This document shows, one piece after another, positions 18,587-27,518 of a stretch of DNA of 64,000 nucleotides. The notes below the pieces were generated by a model, which saw only the letters and a program-made list of their open reading frames with translations, had not been told where the DNA came from and did no database searches. The stretch comes from Pseudomonas abyssi (GTDB lineage Bacteria > Pseudomonadota > Gammaproteobacteria > Pseudomonadales > Pseudomonadaceae): positions 1 through 64,000 of the forward strand of contig NZ_NTMR01000014.1 of assembly GCF_002307495.1 (NCBI RefSeq). The letters run 5' to 3'. The position numbers were made by a program, and so were the translations under genes. Every line of letters begins with the position of its first letter. Within the stretch, counting starts at the first letter, position 1.

Positions 18587-18851
18587 AAGTTGGCGTCCTC
18601 GCTTGCTATGACAGGGTCGGAACGATCAGAGTCGCTCCGCTATCGGATGCGCAGCCATGGATCGGCTACGCTGCATGGAGACCGGGAAAAAGGGTTGTCT
18701 GGCCCGGCTCCGAATACTGTCTCACCGCTAACGTCATACCCTGTTGTACCCTATCGCAGGCGAGCACTTCAAAGACCGATTTGGCATACCTTTAGGCATT
18801 GGTTAGCTGCCACTGAAATATAAACGTCATCGTTATCCGGAAATCAACGAC

Positions 18852-21023
18852 ATGCGCGAGATCCTTGAATTTTTTGTTACCTGTCCAAAAGGCGTTGAGG
18901 GGCTGTTGCGTGACGAAGTGCTCGCTTTGGGCGCCGAGTCCGCCAAGGAAACCGTCGCCGGCGTGTCGGTCCAGGGGGACATCGAGCTGGGCTATCGGCT
19001 GTGCCTCTGGTCGCGTCTGGGTAATCGTGTGCTGCTGGTGCTCAAGCGTTTTCTCGCGGGCACCGCCGAGGACCTATACGCCGGCGTGCAGATGATCGAC
19101 TGGCGTGACCACCTGGCCGTGGATGGCACCCTGGCCATCGATTTCACCGGTAGCCTGGCCGGCGTCGACAATACCCACTTTGGCGCACTCAAGGTCAAGG
19201 ACGCTGTGGTGGACCAATTGCGTCGCCCCGATGGCAGTCGTCCCGGCGTCGACAAGGTACGCCCGGATTTGCGCATCAATGTGCATTGCCATCGTGGCGA
19301 GGTGCAGCTGGCGCTCGACCTGTCCGGCGCCAGTCTGCACCAGCGGGGTTATCGCTTGCAGCAGGGCGCAGCGCCGCTGAAGGAGAACCTGGCCGCGGCG
19401 ATTCTGATCCGCGCTGGCTGGCCGGCGCTGGCCGAGGCGGGCGGGGCACTCACCGATCCGATGTGCGGCTCGGGTACCTTTTTGGTCGAAGCTGCCCTGA
19501 TGGCCGCCGATGTGGCGCCCAACCTGCAGCGTGAGTACTGGGGCTTCAGCCGTTGGCAGCAGCACGTGCCGGTGCTGTGGCAGAAGGTGCTGACCGAGGC
19601 GCGTGAGCGCGCCGAGCGCGGCCTGGCGCGGCCTCCGCTGTGGATTCGCGGCTATGAGGCTGACCCGCGGCTGTTGCAACCGGTGCGCAACAACATCCAG
19701 CGCGCAGGTGTTGGCGAGTGGGTAAAGGTCTATCAGGGGGAACTGGCGACCTTTGCACCCAACCCTGACCGCGGACAGCAGGGCCTGGTGGTCTGTAATC
19801 CGCCCTATGGCGAGCGCCTGGGGACGACGGCCAGTCTGGTTTATCTCTATCAAAAGCTGGGCGAGGTACTGCGTCAGCAGTGCCAGGGCTGGCAGGCGGC
19901 GATCTTTACCGGCAATGCCGAACTCGGCAAGCGTATGGGCATTCGCAGTCACAAACAGTACAACCTGTTTAACGGTGCCTTGCCGTGCAAACTGTTGCTG
20001 ATGAACCTGGAAAGCGAGCGTTTTGTCACCAAGGCTGCAGAGCCGTCGGCGGGCGGGCAGACGCCGGTAGAAACGGCACGTCTCAGCGAGTCGGCGCAGA
20101 TGTTTGCCAATCGCCTGAAAAAGAACCTGAAAACCCTGGGTAAATGGGCGCGTCAGCAGGGCATCGAGTGCTACCGCGTGTATGACGCGGATATGCCGGA
20201 GTTTGCTGTAGCCGTGGATCTGTACGGTGATCGGGTGCACGTGCAGGAGTACGCGCCACCGTCATCGATCAGCGAAGACAAGGCCGAGGCCCGCCTGCAG
20301 GACGTAATGGCCGCGCTGCCGCAGGTACTGGGTGTGGCGCCCGAGCATATCGCCCTGAAGCAACGTCAGCGGCAATCGGGCAAACAGCAGTATCAGCGTA
20401 TGGCCCAGCAAGGCGAGTTTTTCGAGGTGCGCGAGGGGCAGGTGCGGCTGCTGGTCAATCTGACCGATTACCTGGACACCGGCCTGTTTCTGGATCATCG
20501 CCCGATGCGTCTGCGTATCGCGGCCGAAGCCAAGGGTAAGCGTTTTCTCAATCTGTTTTGCTACACCGCCACGGCGACGGTACATGCCGCCGCTGCCGGG
20601 GCGCGCTCAACCACCAGTGTTGACCTGTCCAACACCTACCTGGACTGGGCGCGTCGTAACCTGTCGTTGAACGGCCTGTCTGACCTACATCGGCTGGAGC
20701 GTGCGGATGTGATGGCGTGGCTGGAGTCGGCGCGCGGGCAGCAGTTCGATCTGATCTTTATTGACCCGCCGACCTTCTCCAACTCGAAAAAGCTCGAAGG
20801 GGTGTTCGATGTGCAGCGTGATCACCCGCGCCTGCTCGAATTGGCGATGAAGCTGCTGGCGCCGGGTGGCGTGCTGTACTTCTCCAATAACTTCCGGCGT
20901 TTCCGCATGGACCCGGCGGTGGAGGCGCGCTATCTGGTAGAGGACATCTCGGCGCAGACGCTGGATCGTGATTTCCAGCGCAACAGCCGTATCCACCGCA
21001 CCTGGCAGATCAGTAACCGCTGA
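18852..21023 (+). CDS. rlmL: Bifunctional 23S rRNA methyltransferase RlmKL
   Basis: A 723-residue fusion enzyme. The N-terminal part has a THUMP RNA-binding domain (about 45-155) and an N2-guanine methyltransferase (RlmL, G2445) with the catalytic motif NPPYGERLG starting at Asn316. The C-terminal part is a second SAM-dependent methyltransferase (RlmK, m7G2069) with FLDHRPMRLRI, FCYTATATVHAA and DPPTFSNSKK from Asp638. Length fits the fused gammaproteobacterial form (about 700-730). It is divergent from rmf, so two ribosome-related genes share one intergenic region. A bidirectional terminator follows. Confidence 0.96.
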   Translation: MREILEFFVTCPKGVEGLLRDEVLALGAESAKETVAGVSVQGDIELGYRLCLWSRLGNRVLLVLKRFLAGTAEDLYAGVQMIDWRDHLAVDGTLAIDFTGSLAGVDNTHFGALKVKDAVVDQLRRPDGSRPGVDKVRPDLRINVHCHRGEVQLALDLSGASLHQRGYRLQQGAAPLKENLAAAILIRAGWPALAEAGGALTDPMCGSGTFLVEAALMAADVAPNLQREYWGFSRWQQHVPVLWQKVLTEARERAERGLARPPLWIRGYEADPRLLQPVRNNIQRAGVGEWVKVYQGELATFAPNPDRGQQGLVVCNPPYGERLGTTASLVYLYQKLGEVLRQQCQGWQAAIFTGNAELGKRMGIRSHKQYNLFNGALPCKLLLMNLESERFVTKAAEPSAGGQTPVETARLSESAQMFANRLKKNLKTLGKWARQQGIECYRVYDADMPEFAVAVDLYGDRVHVQEYAPPSSISEDKAEARLQDVMAALPQVLGVAPEHIALKQRQRQSGKQQYQRMAQQGEFFEVREGQVRLLVNLTDYLDTGLFLDHRPMRLRIAAEAKGKRFLNLFCYTATATVHAAAAGARSTTSVDLSNTYLDWARRNLSLNGLSDLHRLERADVMAWLESARGQQFDLIFIDPPTFSNSKKLEGVFDVQRDHPRLLELAMKLLAPGGVLYFSNNFRRFRMDPAVEARYLVEDISAQTLDRDFQRNSRIHRTWQISNR

Positions 21024-21052
21024 TTGATTTGCTCGGCGCGACGAGGAATTAA

Positions 21053-21078
21053 AAACGCCCCTGAATGGGGCGTTTTTT
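21053..21078. terminator. Bidirectional terminator between rlmL and dacB
   Basis: AACGCCCC (21054-21061), loop TGAAT, GGGGCGTT (21067-21074), with an A-run before and six Ts after, so it works for both converging transcripts. Confidence 0.93.
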
Positions 21079-21081
21079 GGC

Positions 21082-22554
21082 TTACTGCGCGGTCGCGATA
21101 TCCGTTGGTACGCGCCGGTAGACGTCCTGTAAAACCAGATCCAGCGCCTGGCCGCTGGCCCCGGCACTGACGTGGTTGACGATCGCGGTCACCGCCCAAC
21201 TCTGGCCGTTGGCGTCGCGGGTGATGCCGGCGATGGCCTTCACGTTACGCAGTGAACCTGTCTTGATATGTGCCTGACCTGCCACCGGGGTATTGCGCAG
21301 GCGCCGGCGCATGGTGCCGTCCATGGCCGCCAGCGGCATGGAAGCAATGAACTCTGCACGATACGGGCTCTGCCAGGCCTGGGCCAGCAGTTGTGCCATG
21401 TCACGCGCAGTCAGGCGCTCCATGCGTGACAGCCCTGAACCGTTCTCCATCACCAGCGCGTTGGCCTGGATACCTTTGCCGCGCAGCCATTCGTTGATTA
21501 CGCGCACGGCGGCCTTGTGGTCGTCGCGGTCGGTGGCAATGCGGTTTTCACGGCCGATGGTCAGAAACAGCTGCCGGGCCATGGTGTTGTTGCTCCACTT
21601 GTTGATGTCGCGTACCACATCAACCAGATCAGGCGACCAGCTTTGCGCCACCAGCCGAGAGCTGGCCGGAGCGCGGCCAATCTGGGTGCCGCCCTGGATA
21701 GTGCCGCCCATCTCCTGCCACAGCGTGCGCAGGGTGCTGGCGGTGTAGGTGGTGGCGGTCAGTGCGGTCAGATAGCGTTGGGCAATGCAGTTCTCATGCA
21801 GGTTGCCGGTCAGGGTAATGGTGGCCTGATAGCCCTCATCCTGAATGTCATAGGCTACGTTGGGGCGCGGGCAGTTGCTGGTGGCTGGCAGCAGGGTCAG
21901 TTGATTGACCACCTTGACCTCTGGCAATGCCGGTTCAACGTTCACGCGAATACCGTTTTGTTCGCCGTAGCTGCTGACTACCAGCACCTTGAGGTTGGTC
22001 AGCAGCGGGTCGGGCTCAACCAGAAACGGACGGTTCTGGTTGCCACTGTCGTCGATAAACGGCGGGATATCGTTAGGCAGACGCAGGTCCGCCGGTTGCA
22101 GCACCAGGTCGCCGGTAATATCGCGAATGCCGGCGGCCTTAAGATCGCGCAGCATCAGCCACATGCGCTCCAGCGTCAGCTTGGGGTCGCCGCCGCTGCG
22201 GAAGATCAGGTCACCCTGCAGGGTGCCATTGACCACCGGGCCGTCAACAAACAGATCGCTGCGCCATTGATGGGTAGGGCCGAGAATTTCCAGCGCCGCG
22301 TAGGTGGTTACCAGCTTCATGGTAGAGGCGGGGTTGACCGGGGTATCGGCGTTAATGAACTGGGCCATGCCCTGGCCTTCCAGCGGAATGACTGCCAGGG
22401 CGACGGCGTCAGATGGGATTTTGGCGGACTGCAGGGCGCTTTCTACGCGGGCGGGCAGGGTGCCGCTGTCGGCGGCGTGCAATGGGGTAGTGACAGCAGA
22501 CACGGCCAGCATGGGCATCAGGCACAGAAGGGCGCGTGCAACGGCATTGGGCAT
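21082..22554 (-). CDS. dacB: D-alanyl-D-alanine carboxypeptidase/endopeptidase (PBP4 type)
   Basis: A 490-residue periplasmic penicillin-binding protein of the S13 family. It has a signal peptide ending near AADSG, the active-site SxxK motif Ser77-Thr-Met-Lys80, the SxN motif Ser321-Asn-Asn, and the KTG motif at Lys431. The long insert between SxxK and SxN is typical of PBP4/DacB. It trims pentapeptides and cleaves D,D cross-links in peptidoglycan; in P. aeruginosa its loss induces AmpC beta-lactamase. It is convergent with rlmL and apparently monocistronic. Confidence 0.94.
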   Translation of the reverse strand: MPNAVARALLCLMPMLAVSAVTTPLHAADSGTLPARVESALQSAKIPSDAVALAVIPLEGQGMAQFINADTPVNPASTMKLVTTYAALEILGPTHQWRSDLFVDGPVVNGTLQGDLIFRSGGDPKLTLERMWLMLRDLKAAGIRDITGDLVLQPADLRLPNDIPPFIDDSGNQNRPFLVEPDPLLTNLKVLVVSSYGEQNGIRVNVEPALPEVKVVNQLTLLPATSNCPRPNVAYDIQDEGYQATITLTGNLHENCIAQRYLTALTATTYTASTLRTLWQEMGGTIQGGTQIGRAPASSRLVAQSWSPDLVDVVRDINKWSNNTMARQLFLTIGRENRIATDRDDHKAAVRVINEWLRGKGIQANALVMENGSGLSRMERLTARDMAQLLAQAWQSPYRAEFIASMPLAAMDGTMRRRLRNTPVAGQAHIKTGSLRNVKAIAGITRDANGQSWAVTAIVNHVSAGASGQALDLVLQDVYRRVPTDIATAQ

Positions 22555-22674
22555 GGTGGGGCAGCTCCCTGAGCAAGTTGGCTGGAGGTAGAACCGCTTT
22601 CCTGTCAGTCCTTATTTTTACGCATCATCACTTAAATAGAGGGTTGGGTCGAGAGCTTAAAGTAAACTCTCGGA

Positions 22675-23796
22675 TTAGCGGTCACGTCGCAAGCGCCAGG
22701 AGAACAGCCAGGTGACGCCCAGCAGGCTCAGGCACGCAGCCATCGACAGCCAGAAGCCCTGGCGGCGCAGTCGATAGGCGTCACTCAGCAGTTCGGCTTC
22801 GGGCACCAGCACGGCCAGATAACTATCGGGTGAGCCGGGTATGCCGATGCGCTGCTGCTGAATGATCCAGCGCTGGCCCTCCAATTCACGGATGGTCTGG
22901 CGCTGCAACTGATAGCCCTCCTGGGCGATGGTCGCCAGCAGGGTGCTGCCCAGTTCCTGAAAGCGGCGCGGCTCCAGGGTATTGCTGCCCTGGACTGTGT
23001 GCTGCAGCCGCTGCGGATCGTGGTAGGCAATGACGACACCATCACCGGTATAGAGGATCAGCTCCGAGGAAGGGGTCACGCGTTGCTGGTTGAGGGTGCG
23101 CGAGAGCCGCTCAAGGGTGAGGTCTGCGCCCAGTACCGCGCGGTCGCTGGCTCCGCGTGCCAGGGTAGTGCCAAATTCCCGGGTAGAAAAGAACACGTAG
23201 GGTGTGGTGACCAGTTGTTGGTCTGCCCGGTTGGCGGCGGCGTACCAGGGCCGCTGGCGCGGATCGAAGCCCTCGTCGGTAGCCATGCGCGCCTCGATTA
23301 CCTTCAGGTCGGCATTGAGGAAGAGATAGCTATTGTGCCGGAGGCCGTCATCGTTGCCGATGTGCCAGGCCATCCAGACGGCGCGCTCGGGTGCGGCAAA
23401 GCGCTGCTGGCTGCCTGAGTTGATCAGCGGGCGCAGCATCAGGTAGTCGCCGTCTTGCCAGCCGATGTAGACCGAGTTGAGCTGGGGGTTATCGCGCAGT
23501 ACCTGGGCCAGAAGGGGGAAATAGTTTAGCCGTTCGGCCAGGCTGTCGGTCTGAATCAGCGGGCTCAGGCTGAGCAGGTTGAGTGCCTGCATCGGCGGGC
23601 GATAAACGTTGTCCAGTTCTCGGCCAACCTGTTGCACGACGCGCTCGAACAGTTTGGAGCCGTCGTTGCGCATCACCTTGCTGAGTTGCTCGTAGTGAAA
23701 CAGGCTCAGCAGCAAGCCAAGCAAAAGAACGGCGATGACGCCCAGAACCAGGGCGAGGATGGGCCTGTACTGCGGTATACCGGGTGTGTTGGGCAT
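22675..23796 (-). CDS. Stand-alone double-Cache sensor membrane protein without output domain
   Basis: A 373-residue protein with a transmembrane helix at about residues 13-37, a large periplasmic region (about 40-340) with dCache features (FDPRQRPWYAAA, VFFSTREFGTTLARG, VLGADLTLERLS), and a second transmembrane helix at the extreme C-terminus ending WRLRRDR. Normally such a sensor continues into a HAMP, GGDEF, kinase or methyl-accepting domain, but here the frame stops at once. AAAGGA lies about seven bases before the ATG at 23796. It may be a sensor that signals through a partner, or a gene that has lost its output domain. No adjacent signalling gene is seen. Confidence 0.75.
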   Translation of the reverse strand: MPNTPGIPQYRPILALVLGVIAVLLLGLLLSLFHYEQLSKVMRNDGSKLFERVVQQVGRELDNVYRPPMQALNLLSLSPLIQTDSLAERLNYFPLLAQVLRDNPQLNSVYIGWQDGDYLMLRPLINSGSQQRFAAPERAVWMAWHIGNDDGLRHNSYLFLNADLKVIEARMATDEGFDPRQRPWYAAANRADQQLVTTPYVFFSTREFGTTLARGASDRAVLGADLTLERLSRTLNQQRVTPSSELILYTGDGVVIAYHDPQRLQHTVQGSNTLEPRRFQELGSTLLATIAQEGYQLQRQTIRELEGQRWIIQQQRIGIPGSPDSYLAVLVPEAELLSDAYRLRRQGFWLSMAACLSLLGVTWLFSWRLRRDR

Positions 23797-23860
23797 GGCT
23801 GTCCTTTGACTGCATCCGTGCGAAGACCCAGCCAATATAGCCTAAGAACGCGGTGTTTTC

Positions 23861-24649
23861 TTATGGCAGCTCGAACAGGGCGCGTGCGGCCCGGCAGCTG
23901 CTGTCACTCAGGGTCTGCAGCGATTCGTTGCGGCACTGGGCAACCATGCTGGCAACCTCGGCAATAAAGGCCGGTTCATTGCGACGATTCTTGGGCTTGG
24001 GCGACAGGGTGCGTGGCAGCAGCCAGGGGGCGTCGGTTTCCAGCAGCAGGCGGTTGGGGGGTATGTCACGCACCAGCGAATGCAGGTGAGTGCCGCGGCG
24101 CTCGTCGCAGATCCAGCCGGTTATGCCGATGTGCAGATCCAGGTCTAGGTAGGCGTAAAGCGCGTCGCGCTCGGCAGTGAAACAGTGCACCACTGCGCCG
24201 CTGAGTTGGTCGCGATAGTCGCGCAGTACGGCGAGCAGGGTGTCGCTGGCCTCGCGTTCGTGCAGAAAGACCGGCAGCTGAGTGTCAACGGCGACCGCCA
24301 GTTGCTCCTCCAGTGCCCGGATCTGCGCCGGTCGTGGGGAAAAGTCGCGGTTGAAGTCCAGCCCGCATTCGCCCACCGCGCGCACCGCAGGCTCTGCACA
24401 CAGGGCAGTGAGTTGCCGGCTGCTGTCCGCAGTCCAGTGGCGAGCTTCGTGAGGGTGTACGCCGGCAGTGGTGAACAGCCGTTGCGGCTGTTCGGCGCAC
24501 AGGGCGAGCAGGCTGTCGGCCTGCTCAAGGGAGGTCATGGTCAGCAGCATCTGGCTGACATTGGCCTGCCAGGCCCGCTCCAGCACCGCTTCGCGGTCCT
24601 GGGCAAAGGCCTTGTCGGTCAGGTTGACGCCGATATCAATCCATTCCAT
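23861..24649 (-). CDS. tatD: TatD-family metal-dependent DNase
   Basis: A 262-residue TIM-barrel hydrolase of the amidohydrolase superfamily. It starts [15 protein letters not shown], close to the N-terminus of E. coli TatD (FDIGVNLT) rather than YcfH or YjjV. Further markers are [38 protein letters not shown] and [14 protein letters not shown], which supply the metal ligands. TatD proteins are Mg-dependent 3'-5' DNases linked to DNA repair. It lies 18 bases after the DEAD-box helicase gene on the same strand and may share its transcript. Confidence 0.92.
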   Translation of the reverse strand: MEWIDIGVNLTDKAFAQDREAVLERAWQANVSQMLLTMTSLEQADSLLALCAEQPQRLFTTAGVHPHEARHWTADSSRQLTALCAEPAVRAVGECGLDFNRDFSPRPAQIRALEEQLAVAVDTQLPVFLHEREASDTLLAVLRDYRDQLSGAVVHCFTAERDALYAYLDLDLHIGITGWICDERRGTHLHSLVRDIPPNRLLLETDAPWLLPRTLSPKPKNRRNEPAFIAEVASMVAQCRNESLQTLSDSSCRAARALFELP

Positions 24650-24667
24650 CTGCCGCCGACTCCGTGA

Positions 24668-26371
24668 TCAGGCCTTGCGCGGCGGCTTGCCCTTGCCCTT
24701 GGCAAAGTCACGGCGCGGCTTGCGCGGGGCGTGATCACGCGGTGGCAGTTCACCCTCGGGCAGCGGCCAGGCCTTGATCTGCAGTGCAATACCATTGATC
24801 TCGGCGCCAGCCAGGCGGTTGAGTGCCTGCTGGTCGAGTTGCGGCAGGAACACGCCGGTGTGCTCGTTGAACAGCTTGATGTGACCGATCTGCTGACGCT
24901 GAATGCCGCCAACCTTGACCAGTACATCGACCAGCGGCTTGGGCATCAGGCCGCTCTTGCGACCACCCTGCACCTTGTAGCGGGTTAGGCCGCTGTCACG
25001 GTCAAACTGGCGATCTTTGCGTGGCGCTTGGGCGGGCAGGTCGGAGACCGGCTCCAGCAGTGTCTTGGCGCTGGGCAGAATGCTCAGCAGCGCGGCGGCC
25101 AGTTCGGTGGCGTCCAGGCTGGTGAGTTCCTGCAGGTCGCTGACCAGTTGCTGATGCAGGGCAGTGGACTGGTCGCGGGCATCGTTCAGGCGGCCAGCCA
25201 GCTTGTTCAGACGGCCACTGCGTACGGCGTCGGCGGTGGGCAGGGCTTGCGGCTCGATCTTCTGACCGGTCGCGCGCTCCAGTACGTGCAGCAGACGGCG
25301 CTCGCGCGGGGTGGCGAACAAAATCGCGGTGCCCTGGCGGCCGGCGCGGCCGGTACGGCCGATGCGGTGTACGTAGCTTTCGCTGTCGTGCGGCAGGTCG
25401 TAGTTGAGTACGTGGGTAATGCGTTCCACGTCCAGACCACGGGCGGCAACGTCAGTCGCAACCACAATGTCCAGCAGGCCGCGTTTGAGGCGGTCAACTA
25501 CCTGCTCACGCAGTTGCTGGCTGAGGTCGCCGTTCAGCGCAGCGGCGGCAAAGCCGCGGGCTTCCAGACGCTCGGACAGCTCCAGGCTGGCGGTTTTGGT
25601 GCGCACGAAAACGATCATGGCCTCGACCGGCTCGACTTCGAGCAGGCGCGTCATGGCATCCAGCTTGTGGTGGTTGGAGACTTCCCAGACCTTTTGGGTG
25701 ATGGTCTCCAGGCTGCTGCTCGAACCACTGTGCAGGCGGATCTCGGCCGGCTCTTTCATGTGGTTGCGCGCAACGTTGCGCACGCCGGGCGGCATGGTGG
25801 CGGAGAACAGCGCCTTCTGGGTCTGCTCCGGCACTTCTTCAAAGACCGCTTCAAGGTCGTCGGCAAAGCCCATCTTGAGCATTTCGTCGGCTTCGTCCAG
25901 GACCAGGAAGCGCAGGTCCTGCAGCTTCAGGCTGCCGCGACGCAGGTGGTCGGTCAGACGGCCCGGGGTTGCCACAACAACCTGGGCGCCGCGCTCCAGC
26001 GCTTTGAACTGGGGAGCAAAGGCCGAGCCGCCGTACAAGGCCAGCACGGAAAAGCCGCGCATGTTCTGGGCGTAGCGCTGGAAGGCTTCGGCAACCTGCA
26101 GGGCCAGTTCGCGAGTCGGGGTGAGGATCAGAGCCTGGGTAGCACGCAGGCTGATATCCATGCCGGCCAAGACCGGCAGCGCAAAGGCTGCGGTCTTGCC
26201 GGTACCGGTCTGTGCCAGACCCAGCAGGTCCTTGCCGGACAGCAGGGTCGGGATAGCCTCGGCCTGAATCGGGGACGGTGTTTCATAGCCGAGGCTGTTG
26301 AGCGCCTCAAGAAGGGGGGCGGGCAGGCCAAGATCGGCAAACTGCGGAGCCGCCGGAGAGGTGTCGGACAT
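24668..26371 (-). CDS. deaD: DEAD-box ATP-dependent RNA helicase (CsdA/DeaD type)
   Basis: A 567-residue helicase. Domain 1 has the Q motif (TPSPIQAEAI), Walker A AQTGTGKT (54-60), PTRELA, TPGRL, DEAD at 159-162 and SAT. Domain 2 has ARGLD and HRIGRTGRAGR. The C-terminus holds a DbpA-like RNA-binding fold (about 440-530) and a basic tail rich in Lys, Arg and Pro. This is the layout of cold-shock/ribosome-assembly helicases CsdA/DeaD; DbpA is shorter, so DeaD is preferred. It unwinds structured RNA during ribosome biogenesis and mRNA decay. It is divergent from the glutathionyl-hydroquinone reductase gene across 172 bases. Confidence 0.92.
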   Translation of the reverse strand: MSDTSPAAPQFADLGLPAPLLEALNSLGYETPSPIQAEAIPTLLSGKDLLGLAQTGTGKTAAFALPVLAGMDISLRATQALILTPTRELALQVAEAFQRYAQNMRGFSVLALYGGSAFAPQFKALERGAQVVVATPGRLTDHLRRGSLKLQDLRFLVLDEADEMLKMGFADDLEAVFEEVPEQTQKALFSATMPPGVRNVARNHMKEPAEIRLHSGSSSSLETITQKVWEVSNHHKLDAMTRLLEVEPVEAMIVFVRTKTASLELSERLEARGFAAAALNGDLSQQLREQVVDRLKRGLLDIVVATDVAARGLDVERITHVLNYDLPHDSESYVHRIGRTGRAGRQGTAILFATPRERRLLHVLERATGQKIEPQALPTADAVRSGRLNKLAGRLNDARDQSTALHQQLVSDLQELTSLDATELAAALLSILPSAKTLLEPVSDLPAQAPRKDRQFDRDSGLTRYKVQGGRKSGLMPKPLVDVLVKVGGIQRQQIGHIKLFNEHTGVFLPQLDQQALNRLAGAEINGIALQIKAWPLPEGELPPRDHAPRKPRRDFAKGKGKPPRKA

Positions 26372-26543
26372 AGAGGGAGTAAACCTTGGGGGATAAGATG
26401 GGCGCGCATTATACGGGCTTTAGTGGCAAATTACCGCAGCCTTTTGTCTGAGCGTTGCAATATCCGGGCAAAATGTCAGTCTAGACGGCTTATGGCAGCG
26501 TATTTCTAGCCAAAACTTGGGCCAGACAACAGGAAACAGCCAG

Positions 26544-27482
26544 ATGGGTCGTCTTGTAGAAGGACGCTGGGTTGACCAGTGGTATGACACCAAGAGCACC
26601 GGCGGTGCTTTCAAACGTGAAGATGCCGGTTTTCGCGACCGGATTGAGGCGGGCGGTCGCTTTGCGCCGGAAAGCGGTCGCTACCACCTGTATGTATCGC
26701 TGGCGTGCCCGTGGGCGCACCGCACGTTGATTTTGCGCGAGCTCAAGGGCTTGACGCCGCATATTGCAGTAACTGTGGTGCATCCACACATGCTGGAGCA
26801 GGGCTGGACCTTTGCCGAGTCCGAACCGCTTTATGGCTATCAGCACATGCACCAGCTTTATACCCATGCACGTGCCGACTACACCGGCAGGGTTACCGTG
26901 CCGGTGCTTTGGGATACCCAGGAGCAGACCATCGTCAATAACGAGTCGGCAGAGATTATCGAGCTGTTCAACAGCGCCTTTGACCGTCTGACCGGGAACA
27001 CCAGCGACTTTGCCCCGGACCATCTGCGTGAGGCGATGGCAGAGATCAACCAGCGGGTCTATGACGATGTAAACAACGGCGTTTACAAGGCGGGCTTTGC
27101 CACCGAGCAGGCCGTCTATGAGCATGCCTGCCGTAGCCTGTTCGAGGCCCTTGACTGGCTTGAAGAGCTGCTCACGCAGCGCCGGTATCTGCTGGGCGAG
27201 CAGGTAACCCTGGCCGATTGGCGCCTGTTTACCACGCTGGTGCGCTTCGACCCGGTTTACCACGGCCACTTCAAGTGCAACCTCAAGCGCCTGGAAGACT
27301 ACCCTTGCCTGCTTGGTTATCTGCGCGAGTTGTATCAGTGGCCGGGTGTAGCCGATACCGTGAACTTTCAGCACATAAAGCAGCACTACTATTACAGTCA
27401 CGACACTATCAATCCGACGCGTATCGTGCCGCTTGGCATGGGCCCGGATCTGACCTTGCCCCACCGCCGCCAGACGCGCTAA
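26544..27482 (+). CDS. Glutathionyl-hydroquinone reductase (Xi-class GST, YqjG-like)
   Basis: A 312-residue enzyme of the glutathione-transferase superfamily. The catalytic Cys lies in SLACPWAHRTLILREL, the mark of Xi-class glutathionyl-hydroquinone reductases; GRLVEGRWVDQWYDT at the N-terminus and the C-terminal YYYSHDTINPTRIVPLGM block are also conserved in this class. These enzymes remove glutathione from glutathionyl-(hydro)quinones. The ATG at 26544 has AGGAA seven bases upstream; a TTG at 26517 was rejected. The antiporter gene follows 36 bases later and may be co-transcribed. Confidence 0.92.
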   Translation: MGRLVEGRWVDQWYDTKSTGGAFKREDAGFRDRIEAGGRFAPESGRYHLYVSLACPWAHRTLILRELKGLTPHIAVTVVHPHMLEQGWTFAESEPLYGYQHMHQLYTHARADYTGRVTVPVLWDTQEQTIVNNESAEIIELFNSAFDRLTGNTSDFAPDHLREAMAEINQRVYDDVNNGVYKAGFATEQAVYEHACRSLFEALDWLEELLTQRRYLLGEQVTLADWRLFTTLVRFDPVYHGHFKCNLKRLEDYPCLLGYLRELYQWPGVADTVNFQHIKQHYYYSHDTINPTRIVPLGMGPDLTLPHRRQTR

Positions 27483-27518
27483 CGCGTCTGCTATTCCTTC
27501 GCTTACAGGGAGATGACA

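Noticed and set aside
18275..18823. 182-codon open frame on the plus strand across rmf
   Set aside because: Rmf on the minus strand is an unmistakable match, and this frame covers the terminator and promoter regions as well.
25028..26509. 493-codon open frame on the plus strand opposite deaD
   Set aside because: Gly/Gln/Val-rich with no recognisable domain; antisense to conserved helicase motifs.
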